Part shown: positions 9,266-17,031 of the stretch, in pieces
Position numbering within the stretch: the first letter of the stretch is position 1
Layout of the letters: each line of letters begins with the position of its first letter
DNA from: Bdellovibrionales bacterium Ga0074139
GTDB taxonomy: Bacteria > Bdellovibrionota > Bdellovibrionia > Bdellovibrionales > Bdellovibrionaceae
Assembly (NCBI GenBank): GCA_001464795.1
Contig: LNEB01000013.1
Span: forward strand, 221,077 to 285,076
Direction of reading: 5' to 3'
DNA: 64,000 nucleotides
Notes under the pieces: generated by a model
Database searches by the model: none
The model's input: the letters and a program-made list of their open reading frames with translations, nothing else
Told to the model about the DNA's origin: nothing
Made by a program: the position numbers and the translations under genes

Positions 9266-9970
9266 CTATTTAACTTTGCGTTTCGGGCACAGGTCAAAAA
9301 GAAAACAGTTTTCACAGTCGGGGTTTCTAGCTTTACATAACTTTCGACCATGAAAAATCAAATAATGAGAAATCATGATCCAATCTTCTTTAGGAATGAT
9401 TTTCATAAGGTCTTTTTCGATTTTCACAGGATCATCGAACTTAGACCATCCTAGACGTTGGGACAGGCGTCCCACATGGGTATCAACAACAACTCCGATT
9501 CCGATTCCAAAGGAATTTCCTAAAACAACGTTAGCTGTTTTTCGACCCACCCCGGGCAGCTCGATCAGGCTGTTCATATCTTGAGGAATTTCCCCGCCGT
9601 GACGATCCATCACCGCTTGGGCCATACCGATTAAATTTTTTGCTTTGTTTTTATAAAATCCAGTTGTTCTAACAATGGATTCCACATCACTTAATTCAGC
9701 TTTCGCCAAACTTTCGGCATTAGGATATTTTGCAAATAAATAGGGTGTGACTTGATTGACTCGCTCGTCAGTACACTGAGCGGACAAAATGGTAGCAGCT
9801 GTTAACTGAAAAGGATTTTCAGCGACCAAAGCACAATGAGCATCAGGATATTTTTTTTTGAGTTTCTTAAGAACTGAGGTCACCAATGGCTTCGACTGGG
9901 CAGCCGTCCATTGCTTCTTTACAGGCGGCTTCTTCTTCGGGACCTTGCGGCTGTTTTGAGACAAAGGCAT
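9266..9970 (-). CDS. nth: Endonuclease III (DNA glycosylase/AP lyase)
   Basis: About 234 residues. The helix-hairpin-helix LPGVGRKTANVV contains the catalytic Lys, VVDTHVGR holds the catalytic Asp, and a C-terminal [4Fe-4S] loop is given by CKARNPDCENCFLFDLC. It removes oxidised pyrimidines in base-excision repair. The ATG at 9970 has GAGGA six bases upstream. With this start the first ~35 residues, a basic Lys/Pro-rich tail, overlap the 3' end of the ferredoxin gene by 104 bases in another frame. A TTG/GTG pair near 9883-9886 would give a shorter protein starting at the glycosylase core. Confidence 0.93.
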   Translation of the reverse strand: MPLSQNSRKVPKKKPPVKKQWTAAQSKPLVTSVLKKLKKKYPDAHCALVAENPFQLTAATILSAQCTDERVNQVTPYLFAKYPNAESLAKAELSDVESIVRTTGFYKNKAKNLIGMAQAVMDRHGGEIPQDMNSLIELPGVGRKTANVVLGNSFGIGIGVVVDTHVGRLSQRLGWSKFDDPVKIEKDLMKIIPKEDWIMISHYLIFHGRKLCKARNPDCENCFLFDLCPKRKVK

Positions 9971-10100
9971 GACCATCCTCTTCGTGCATAGAAAAGTTTC
10001 CAGGGGCCGTTAATACACAGGCGTCACAGGCAATACATGTCTGATCGACGTAAATTCGACCCTCTACATTTTCTTTCCATTTCATACTGATATCTGCCAT
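9867..10100 (-). CDS. Small [4Fe-4S] ferredoxin
   Basis: 77 residues from the ATG at 10100, which has GAGGAG five to six bases upstream. The cluster ligands are readable in TCIACDACVLTAPGNF and the last one in GCPVEAIGD, giving a single-cluster ferredoxin that carries electrons in the cytoplasm. It is the first gene of the run ferredoxin-nth-DoxX-thiBPQ and its last third is shared out of frame with the nth N-terminus. Confidence 0.85.
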   Translation of the reverse strand: MADISMKWKENVEGRIYVDQTCIACDACVLTAPGNFSMHEEDGHAFVSKQPQGPEEEAACKEAMDGCPVEAIGDLSS

Positions 10101-10237
10101 GGGACTCCTCAAAATTTAGCGAGCCTTACTATAGGCTATTTCCTTTAAAAACTCCAGGCCCTTTGTCGTATTTTATCGGATCTAGCCCACCCGAACAGGT
10201 TTCCATATGAGAAACTAATATTTTAAGGAGGTTCTCA

Positions 10238-11326
10238 ATGGAAGGTCCACGCCCGCCACACGAGTCAGAATGGCCACATTTATTAAGCTTTTTAACTAGC
10301 TCACTGAGGCCAGAACACACGTGGTCCATTGAAACCGAGTACCCAACGGCTCTTAACACTCAAAATCGCCACAATGTTAGAGTCATGACTCACAACAATG
10401 AGATCGTGTCTCACTCTGTTTTAAAGCCCATGATTATTAAATCCCCTCATATCATCTACAAAGCGGCAGGAATCGGCTCTGTAGTAACACGTGAAGATCA
10501 TAGAAATCAGGGATTCTCTCATAAAATTTTATCTGATTGTTTGACCCTTGCTGAACAGCAGAAGTGTGATTTTGCTATTTTGTGGACTCACCTTCATGAC
10601 TACTACCGCAAGCTTGGTTTTGAATTGGCAGGCACTGAAATCAGTTCCACTTTGCACAAAGAATTTGAGCCTCCCGTTACGGGTCTACGCTTTTCCGATG
10701 AAAAAAATATATCCCCTGATGCATTAAACAGAGTATTTGCTCAGCATACGGTGACCACTTTAAGAACCCCAGATGAAGTGAAACAATATCTTAAAATACC
10801 TCAATCGCGAGCCTTCACAGCCTGGAGACAGGATGGAACTTTGGCCGCCTACGCCATTGAAGGCAAAGGGGCTGATTTACAAAACTATATTCACGAATGG
10901 GGCGGACAGGTTCCCGAGCTTTTATCTTTACTCAGTTATATTCGCAAATCGAAGGGTGAAGCTATCACCATCATCACCCCCCAACATTCACGTAATTTAA
11001 ATTCACAATTAAAAGCCTTAACACCGCAATTTGAAGGCTATTTGGGAATGATTAAGTTGGTGGATGAGCTTGGATTTTTCGCTAAAATCAAGCGAGGTTT
11101 TCGCTCAGAGGGCATTCAAGACTTTGTTTTAGAAAAACATGGAACCGGCTACTTATTTGGAATTGGCCGTGATCAATTGGTCGTTCCACAATCATCTGAC
11201 ATAGTAAGGCTTTTATTTGGCCCTGTTGATTATACTTTGTTTGATTTCCAAGATCCAAAAACTCCAGAAACACTTAACAAGCTTCTTCCACTGCCGCTGT
11301 GGATTTGGGGCTGGGATTCGGTATGA
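10238..11326 (+). CDS. GNAT-family N-acetyltransferase
   Basis: 362 residues with a strong ribosome site (AAGGAGG) seven bases before the ATG. The GNAT core is in the N-terminal half: GIGSVVTREDHRNQGFSHKI gives the acetyl-CoA loop (R/QGxG/S type) and WTHLHDYYRKLGFELAGTE the following strand-helix. The C-terminal half is another domain, as in longer GNAT proteins of the Eis/predicted-acetyltransferase kind. The substrate is unknown. It overlaps the next gene by four bases and begins the operon that runs to ddl. Confidence 0.85.
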   Translation: MEGPRPPHESEWPHLLSFLTSSLRPEHTWSIETEYPTALNTQNRHNVRVMTHNNEIVSHSVLKPMIIKSPHIIYKAAGIGSVVTREDHRNQGFSHKILSDCLTLAEQQKCDFAILWTHLHDYYRKLGFELAGTEISSTLHKEFEPPVTGLRFSDEKNISPDALNRVFAQHTVTTLRTPDEVKQYLKIPQSRAFTAWRQDGTLAAYAIEGKGADLQNYIHEWGGQVPELLSLLSYIRKSKGEAITIITPQHSRNLNSQLKALTPQFEGYLGMIKLVDELGFFAKIKRGFRSEGIQDFVLEKHGTGYLFGIGRDQLVVPQSSDIVRLLFGPVDYTLFDFQDPKTPETLNKLLPLPLWIWGWDSV

Positions 11327-12138
11327 AGTATAAAAAACAAATCACCCTGGTTAATTATTTTGTCTTATTCGCTTTAACTCTTACCAGTTGTATCGAAGAA
11401 CCAAAAAAAAAACCTGAAGCCATAAGCTCATCAGATCAATTCGAAAAAGTCATCGATGATGCTATCGGTGTAAGCAGTATCAATCCCAATGGGATTCAGG
11501 CTGGTGATGAAAATGATATGGTGCAAACTTTAACGATTTCAAACAGCCTGACCCGTGAAATTTTTCGCAGAAAATTTAAAGTCTTAAGTGTTGAGTGTAG
11601 GGAAGCCCAAGATCCAGATGCTGAACCTAACGACTGTAGTAAAAATCCCAAGCAGCGAAGATTCGTATTCGAAGTGAACATCATTGAGCGTGATGGGGAT
11701 AACAATGTCGCAAAACCTGCTGTATCAAGAGAACTGGTTCTGTTGATCAATAACCAAGGCTTTTACGAATTTTTCGGCGATCCTGTGACAGAACAAACCC
11801 AGTTCTCTTGGGATACAATTTTAGATATTCGTGGATTTTGTAAAAGCTTTCGCACAGAAACCTATGACGTTCAGGTCAGTTGCACCAACTTAAAAGTGGA
11901 AGCTGAAGTTTGGGGCATGACTTCTGTTCCTGTAAGAAAAATTTCTGTGAATCGAAATGTCAATCTTGTGAACCTAGAAACCGGTGAAACCATCGATAGT
12001 AAGCTTCGCTTTACACTGCGAGTGGCCAATGGCTTAAAAGAAATTTCTAAGGTTGTTAGTTTTTGTTCAGAGGGCTTACAAAAATTTGAAAATCAAGTTT
12101 ACTATCTGACGAGATGTAATAATCTCGAAGGACTATGA
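11323..12138 (+). CDS. Hypothetical lipoprotein
   Basis: 271 residues starting at the ATG that overlaps the previous stop (ATGA). The signal peptide ends in a lipobox (LTLTSC, then IEEPKKKP). The mature part is mostly polar with scattered Cys residues (VECREAQDPD, NDCSKN, GFCKSF, VSCTN, FCSEG, TRCN), suggesting disulfides in the periplasm. No known domain was recognised. The 3' end overlaps the next start by four bases. Confidence 0.8.
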   Translation: MKYKKQITLVNYFVLFALTLTSCIEEPKKKPEAISSSDQFEKVIDDAIGVSSINPNGIQAGDENDMVQTLTISNSLTREIFRRKFKVLSVECREAQDPDAEPNDCSKNPKQRRFVFEVNIIERDGDNNVAKPAVSRELVLLINNQGFYEFFGDPVTEQTQFSWDTILDIRGFCKSFRTETYDVQVSCTNLKVEAEVWGMTSVPVRKISVNRNVNLVNLETGETIDSKLRFTLRVANGLKEISKVVSFCSEGLQKFENQVYYLTRCNNLEGL

Positions 12139-12650
12139 AAACTGCTAAAAAAATTGCGATTTTAGTTATTCAAAAAGCTGAGCCTCTTTCTGAAAAGGCT
12201 CAGCAGGAACTGCAAGTTTTAAAAAACTCACTTACAGAAATTGGCAGTCAATTCACTGAATTCACAACTCAAACACTATCAAGTCTGCAACCCCAGAAAT
12301 TTGGTGGCATTGTTCTTATTACTGACTCCTATGAACTTCCATTTAATGAAGATTTAAAGTCTCTTGTTCAGGAATTCTATAATCAATTTAATCCCATCGG
12401 TGTGATCGGGCTGGCTGCTTTAATTACCGCTGAAACACTGGGACACCTTCGCCCTACACTCACCGTTGCTGAAGATGCTCGAGTCATTAGCGAGCTTAAA
12501 AAGTACGGCAGTTACTATGAACCCTGTCCTGCAGAGGATTACATCACAGACCGAGACACCCGAGTTATTTCCACTCCAGGAAGCAGTGCTTTCGGAGATT
12601 TTAGTAATGGTATTTCAGGTCTTGCCAAAGAACTTGTGGAAATGGCTTAA
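12135..12650 (+). CDS. ElbB/DJ-1-like protein lacking the nucleophile Cys
   Basis: 171 residues. The C-terminal half aligns well by eye with ElbB of the DJ-1/PfpI superfamily: [38 protein letters not shown] and the last helix [13 protein letters not shown]. In ElbB the elbow reads CIAPA; here it is GLAAL, so the Cys is replaced by Gly. E. coli ElbB is reported to have weak glyoxalase activity that needs this Cys, so this protein is probably not that enzyme. It lies between a lipoprotein and ddl, with an ATGA overlap upstream. Confidence 0.7.
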   Translation: MKTAKKIAILVIQKAEPLSEKAQQELQVLKNSLTEIGSQFTEFTTQTLSSLQPQKFGGIVLITDSYELPFNEDLKSLVQEFYNQFNPIGVIGLAALITAETLGHLRPTLTVAEDARVISELKKYGSYYEPCPAEDYITDRDTRVISTPGSSAFGDFSNGISGLAKELVEMA

Positions 12651-12657
12651 TAAAATC

Positions 12658-13761
12658 ATGAAAAAAAAAGTAGCACTTATTTTTGGTGGCAAATCTTCTG
12701 AGCATGAGATTTCCTTAAGATCGATCAAAAATGTTTATGAAGCTTTAGATAAAAATAAATTTGAAGCCTATTTGATAGGAATTTCTAAACAGGGCAGTTG
12801 GTATCACGTTCCAAGTGCTGAAATTTTAGCTTCTATGACTAGTTTAGATGATTCAAAAATCCCTAAGCAGATACAATCCTGTGCATTAATTTGTCAAAAT
12901 GGAAAAAGCTCAGTTTTACTTCTAGAAAAAAATATTTCTTTTCATATCGATGTGGCCTTTCCCGTTCTTCATGGAACTTTCGGCGAAGATGGAACCATCC
13001 AAGGTTACTTTAAAATGATGAATCTACCTTTCGTAGGTTGTGGGGTTTTAGCCTCAGCTGTGGGTATGGATAAAGACATCCAGAAGCGATTGTTGAGTCA
13101 GGCTGGAATCAGCAATGCTAAAAGTTTACTTATCACCAGACAGGAAACTTATGGCTATGACAAGATTGCAAAGGCTTTAGGGACTCCGTTTTTTATTAAG
13201 CCTGCTAACAGCGGATCTTCAGTGGGGGTTTATAAAATTAAATCAGCGGCTGATTTTGATGCGAAATGCCCTTTGGCCCTTTCTTTTGATGATAAAGTGT
13301 TAGCTGAAGAATTCATTGAAGGCCGGGAAATTGAATGTGCGGTGAAAGGTTTGAATGCCAATCCTGTGGCAGCCGTTCCAGGGGAAATTATTCCCGCTCA
13401 CGATTTTTATTCTTATGATGCCAAATACATTGATGATAATGGGGCCAAAATCCAAATCCCAGCCAAACTTGAATCTGCGGTCATGGAAAAAATTAGAAAG
13501 CTAGCTGTTCAAGCTTATCAAGTTTTAGGTTGTGACGGATTGACACGTGTGGATTTTTTCTTAAAGAAAAATGGAGACATTTACTTAAATGAGATCAACA
13601 CAATCCCAGGCTTCACCAACATTTCCATGTATCCAAAAATGTGGGAAGCTGCTGGAATCAGTTACAGTGATCTCATTAGTGATTTGATTGATCTTGCTTT
13701 TCAAAAGGCGGAACAGGACAAGCGAATCCAATTCAGCATCGATAATCTTAATTCAAAATAA
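12658..13761 (+). CDS. ddl: D-alanine--D-alanine ligase
   Basis: 367 residues starting [20 protein letters not shown], which is the family's standard beginning; longer upstream frames are not coding. The ATP-grasp core is clear: [51 protein letters not shown] and the metal site [10 protein letters not shown]...[12 protein letters not shown]. It makes the D-Ala-D-Ala dipeptide of peptidoglycan in the cytoplasm. The stop overlaps the convergent lipoprotein gene by 14 bases. Confidence 0.97.
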   Translation: MKKKVALIFGGKSSEHEISLRSIKNVYEALDKNKFEAYLIGISKQGSWYHVPSAEILASMTSLDDSKIPKQIQSCALICQNGKSSVLLLEKNISFHIDVAFPVLHGTFGEDGTIQGYFKMMNLPFVGCGVLASAVGMDKDIQKRLLSQAGISNAKSLLITRQETYGYDKIAKALGTPFFIKPANSGSSVGVYKIKSAADFDAKCPLALSFDDKVLAEEFIEGREIECAVKGLNANPVAAVPGEIIPAHDFYSYDAKYIDDNGAKIQIPAKLESAVMEKIRKLAVQAYQVLGCDGLTRVDFFLKKNGDIYLNEINTIPGFTNISMYPKMWEAAGISYSDLISDLIDLAFQKAEQDKRIQFSIDNLNSK

Positions 13762-14698
13762 AGTTCGTACATTCCCCATTCACGATCAGGCAGGATTTTT
13801 CCTCAAGCCCCGGGTGACCGTCTTTGCCTTTGGGTCTTATTGTAATATTTTGGCAAGGCACATGTGTATATCTTTTACGACACCACTGCTTATCTGTGCC
13901 GATGCCTGGCTTTCCGTAATTTCTTTCAATAGCCACAAAACTATTTTTGAAGTCTTCAGCCTCTAACCAAAAAGATCCTGTGTTTCCACCGTTACCTCCT
14001 TCTAAATTATCTGAAAAGTCATTTGGGAACGATTTCGACGCTTTTTCCCCACCACCTCCACTCTGACCGATCAAATGAACTTTTAAATTCCCTGTGAGCT
14101 TTGGAGTTTTTAAATAAATCAATCCGCCGTTCAGACCATTTTGATTCACCGCTGCCTGCGTTTGTGAGGCAAAGGTTGAAATTTGTCCCCCATCACTATG
14201 AACAGATGAGGCTTCGATCAAAACAGACTCGCCGTTGGTAATTATTTGTGATCCAAAGGTCAGAAAAAGACGTCCAGGTATTTTTAAAAATTTGTTATAA
14301 AATTTATTATTTTTGACCTCGATGGGTTTCAGGTCACTTAGATTCACAGCACCTTGAATCACGATATCCTCTGGAATTTCCACAGAAAGATTTTTTTTAA
14401 CACCTTGATCCAACCATTCGTAATCATAAACCCCAGGCTCAGTGACAATGTCCTGGCAATTGGCCACAGTGACTTGTTCAAGCTTCACTTTGCTAGATGA
14501 TTTGGTGAAAGCCTGCTGGCAGTTCATTCCTAGAAACTTGACTGCATAGGATTGTGGTTGAGCTAAGGCCTCAATTTCATAAGATAATGCAGGAACAGAC
14601 TGTTCATTGGTTGGATTTTCCTGTTTGTCTTTTTCTTGGACCTCTACGCAACCGATAAATAAAAGCGAAATAAATAATCCGTAAATTTGTAATTTCAT
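13748..14698 (-). CDS. Hypothetical Gly-rich lipoprotein
   Basis: 316 residues with a lipobox (LLFIGC) and AGGAGG upstream of the ATG. The central part has beta-strand-like stretches and a Gly-rich segment ([14 protein letters not shown] and [12 protein letters not shown]). The C-terminus has Cys pairs ([14 protein letters not shown] and SCLIVNGEC). This pattern resembles surface or envelope lipoproteins common in this group. No known domain was recognised. Confidence 0.75.
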   Translation of the reverse strand: MKLQIYGLFISLLFIGCVEVQEKDKQENPTNEQSVPALSYEIEALAQPQSYAVKFLGMNCQQAFTKSSSKVKLEQVTVANCQDIVTEPGVYDYEWLDQGVKKNLSVEIPEDIVIQGAVNLSDLKPIEVKNNKFYNKFLKIPGRLFLTFGSQIITNGESVLIEASSVHSDGGQISTFASQTQAAVNQNGLNGGLIYLKTPKLTGNLKVHLIGQSGGGGEKASKSFPNDFSDNLEGGNGGNTGSFWLEAEDFKNSFVAIERNYGKPGIGTDKQWCRKRYTHVPCQNITIRPKGKDGHPGLEEKSCLIVNGECTNFILN

Positions 14699-14826
14699 GT
14701 TTTGCCTCCTGCTTGAGGCTTGTGCAATGGATCACTTATTTTCTATTCAGCACAGGTCAAGACCTAAGTCCGAGGAACGGATCTTGCTTCCGTACAAATA
14801 TGAATTCAGACGGATGGGAAAATGAA

Positions 14827-15030
14827 ATGTCAGAGAAAATAAATTATTTTGAAAAAGCCGAAAACTTGAAGCAGCGTGAGTTCATTCAATTAGATGGGCA
14901 GTGTACGCTTTGCTGTAGTCCACTTGAAATCAAGCATGATGTGAAAGCGGCAGAAAATATTATTGAAGAAAAGGCCATCTGCACGGAGTGTGATGTCAGG
15001 GCCCGTGTCAAAACTTACACGCTTAATTAA
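14827..15030 (+). CDS. Small protein with two Cys pairs (zinc-ribbon-like)
   Basis: 67 residues starting MSEKINYFEKAENLK. Two pairs, CTLCC and CTEC, are spaced about 30 residues apart and could bind zinc or form a redox site. The ATG at 14827 is preferred because the upstream part of the frame is not protein-like; an ATG at 14800 is also in frame. It lies between two minus-strand genes and has no obvious partner. Function unknown. Confidence 0.55.
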   Translation: MSEKINYFEKAENLKQREFIQLDGQCTLCCSPLEIKHDVKAAENIIEEKAICTECDVRARVKTYTLN

Positions 15031-15052
15031 TTTTGTAGGTTTATTGACGGTT

Positions 15053-16303
15053 TCAATGGATTTTTTTGACATCATTGTAAAATGAGCCTGACCAACTTTC
15101 GTCGGGGTTTCCCCAAAAAGACTGCTTCGAAGGCGTACCCATTCGGGTAAAATTTGACCATTCATTAATATGCACATGACCCACCTCAAGGGGTTCGGCA
15201 AGCTTCATGGCCTTTTCCTTATCAGGTGCTAGTACCACAGCGGAATGCCCTAAATAACCCGTGTTCGACCACTTAATCATTTCATGGGTGTATTTTACAG
15301 CGGTCACAATAAATAAAGGGCACACCAGTTGGTGCTGTTGCATTTCTGAACAATTTGATAAGTCCCTGGTCCAGGTGGGTTGAACAGTCAGATGGGATTC
15401 TGACCTTCCACCAAAAAGAATGTGACCTGAATCAGCCCCCACTTGATCTACAGATTTATTGAATTGAACAAGCTCTGCATCAGACCAAAGGTCACAACTT
15501 TTATTTTTTAAAACTGACTTCAAAAATTCGTAGAAATCTTTTTCAACTTTTTGACTTATAAAAAGTCTGTGACAGTTGATATCCAACTGACCACTGCCAA
15601 TTAAAAAAGGATTTAGTATTAAATCTTTATTTTTTTCAAAATCAAAATCAGGGTGAATCAGACAGGAATTTTTTGCACCTAAGAAAAACTGAGCCTTTTT
15701 CTTTCGTTGAGTGGTCAGTCCCATTAAAGTCTCTGCATTTGGCAAAGATCCATAAAACTGAAAGGCTGAAAGGCCGGGATGGGCGGCAAGCAACTTGGAT
15801 ATTTCGATCTCGTTACCTATCAAAAGCTGCACTAGATTTTCAGGCACCTGGGCTTGTTCAAGAAGGGACTTGATCAACTGACCCGAAACAGTAGCTGTTT
15901 GTGGCAGACTAATAATTATTGCATTTCCAGCCGCCAATGATTTAACAATTGCTAAAAAGGCCCGTAAAAATACTAAGCCTTTAGAAAAACTAGCGCCCAT
16001 GACCCCTGATGGCCTTAGAGTCTCAGGCCTTGCAAATAACCGGACTTCTAGGTGTAAATTTTCAATAAACTTTTGAATGGCATCGACGATTTCAACTTGT
16101 GAAAATTCTAATGGAAGCTTTTGCTCTGTGCTTAATTTTAATGAAATTTTGCTTTGATTCATTGAAATTTGTTCGGCTAGGGATCTTAAAAAATCAGCCC
16201 TGTCGTCCCAAGATTTCTTTTTATAGAGGTCCTGTGCTGCTTTAGCTTTTTGTAAAGCTTGAACAAAATCAGTCGTAGTTGCAGGTTGGAGTTCTAAATT
16301 CAT
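15053..16303 (-). CDS. Aldehyde dehydrogenase-like protein without catalytic residues
   Basis: 416 residues with the ALDH fold: RPSGVMGASFSKGLVF, LAAGNAIIISLPQTA, AFQFYGSLPNAETLMG and the C-terminal GHVHINEWSNFTRMGTP. At the active site, the motif usually LELGGK reads FFLGAK (Phe207 where Glu268 belongs) and the usual GQxC reads GQLD (Asp241 where Cys302 belongs). The spacing between the two is the canonical 34 residues, so the alignment is firm. A nearby Cys244 is not in the catalytic position. The protein is therefore unlikely to oxidise aldehydes and may bind a nucleotide or serve another role. A strong hairpin terminator lies just upstream of its start. Confidence 0.8.
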   Translation of the reverse strand: MNLELQPATTTDFVQALQKAKAAQDLYKKKSWDDRADFLRSLAEQISMNQSKISLKLSTEQKLPLEFSQVEIVDAIQKFIENLHLEVRLFARPETLRPSGVMGASFSKGLVFLRAFLAIVKSLAAGNAIIISLPQTATVSGQLIKSLLEQAQVPENLVQLLIGNEIEISKLLAAHPGLSAFQFYGSLPNAETLMGLTTQRKKKAQFFLGAKNSCLIHPDFDFEKNKDLILNPFLIGSGQLDINCHRLFISQKVEKDFYEFLKSVLKNKSCDLWSDAELVQFNKSVDQVGADSGHILFGGRSESHLTVQPTWTRDLSNCSEMQQHQLVCPLFIVTAVKYTHEMIKWSNTGYLGHSAVVLAPDKEKAMKLAEPLEVGHVHINEWSNFTRMGTPSKQSFWGNPDESWSGSFYNDVKKIH

Positions 16304-16324
16304 AACTTCATAAATCACGAAAAG

Positions 16325-16364
16325 GTGAAAAAGGAAAGGGCCCACTTTTTAAGGTGAGCCCTTT
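16325..16364 (-). terminator. Rho-independent terminator
   Basis: On the minus strand the stem AAAGGGCTCAC(C)TT pairs with AAGTGGGCCCTTT (one G-T wobble, one bulge) and is followed by CCTTTTTC. It would end transcription of the small gene upstream before it reaches the ALDH-like gene, or act as an attenuator for it. Confidence 0.7.
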
Positions 16365-16392
16365 CGGTGACAAATTAAACAAAGTATTTGGT

Positions 16393-16493
16393 TTAATTTG
16401 ATGAGTAGGTGGCGAATGTAATGCCTTCTACGTCCACAATGAAGCGAACTAAGAAGCCATCACCTCCGCCACGGTACTGTCACATATAACCAT
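16393..16493 (-). pseudogene. Tiny gene with apparent frameshift
   Basis: An ideal ribosome site (AAGGAGG at 16501-16507) sits seven bases before ATG 16493, but that frame stops after 14 codons (TAG at 16449). In the overlapping -1 frame, 28 codons from 16479 to a TAA at 16393 read as convincing protein (QYRGGGDGFLVRFIVDVEGI, then TFATYSSN). That frame has no usable start of its own: an ATG is followed directly by TGA. A one-base insertion or a ribosomal frameshift would join them into a peptide of about 33 residues. A hairpin (AGCCAT TCGT ATGGCT on the minus strand) precedes the ribosome site and a terminator follows. Confidence 0.45.
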
Positions 16494-16601
16494 AGCACCA
16501 CCTCCTTTCGAGCCATACGAATGGCTGATTAAAGAATAACTCAGAGTGGTTTTGTAACCAAGTCCTAACTCTGTGTGCTTGTGCAATCGCAACTATAAAT
16601 A

Positions 16602-17006
16602 TTATTTATAAGTCTCGAATTTGAGATGTTTTATGATTTCTTTTTGGATTTTTTCCATCTCGTCTTGGGATCTTTTTTGAGCTTTGGCAAAATTCAGATC
16701 AGGAATGCTCCATGCTGGAACAAGGTGCAGATGGTAATGGGGCACTTCAAAACCCGCCACGATTTGGCCCACTCGGGGGCAACCTGTTGCATGCTTAATC
16801 GCTTGGCCAATTTTTTGAGAATTAAGATGCACACGCTTATAAATTTCCTCAGGCACATCCAACCAAGAATTAATTTCCTGTTTGGTAATGACCAAAGTAT
16901 GCCCCAAATGAATGGGCTCGATGGTTAAGATAGAAATCGTCAAATCATCTTCATGGATTTTATAACTGGGAAGCTCACCATTAATAATTTTTGTAAACAC
17001 AGACAT
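16602..17006 (-). CDS. HIT-family nucleotide-binding hydrolase
   Basis: 134 residues. The histidine triad is VPHYHLHLVP near residue 90, matching HxHxH. The N-terminal part KIINGELPSYKIHED and the block GHTLVITKQEINSW are standard for HIT proteins such as HinT-like phosphoramidases that cleave nucleotidyl bonds. It lies just downstream of the FHA gene, 25 bases from that start-distal end, and may share the transcript. Confidence 0.92.
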   Translation of the reverse strand: MSVFTKIINGELPSYKIHEDDLTISILTIEPIHLGHTLVITKQEINSWLDVPEEIYKRVHLNSQKIGQAIKHATGCPRVGQIVAGFEVPHYHLHLVPAWSIPDLNFAKAQKRSQDEMEKIQKEIIKHLKFETYK

Positions 17007-17031
17007 CTAGAACTCCTTAGGCATCAATCAG

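Noticed and set aside
8776..10237. TPP riboswitch before the thiamine transporter operon
   Set aside because: No THI-box-like core was found in the leaders of thiB, the DoxX-like gene, nth or the ferredoxin.
10129..10359. 76-codon open frame on the minus strand overlapping the start of the acetyltransferase gene
   Set aside because: It is antisense to a gene with a perfect ribosome site and a clear GNAT domain, and its own sequence matches no known pattern.
12466..12657. Upstream extension of the ddl frame
   Set aside because: The extension overlaps the ElbB-like gene in another frame and is not protein-like; the family start [11 protein letters not shown] at 12658 is standard.
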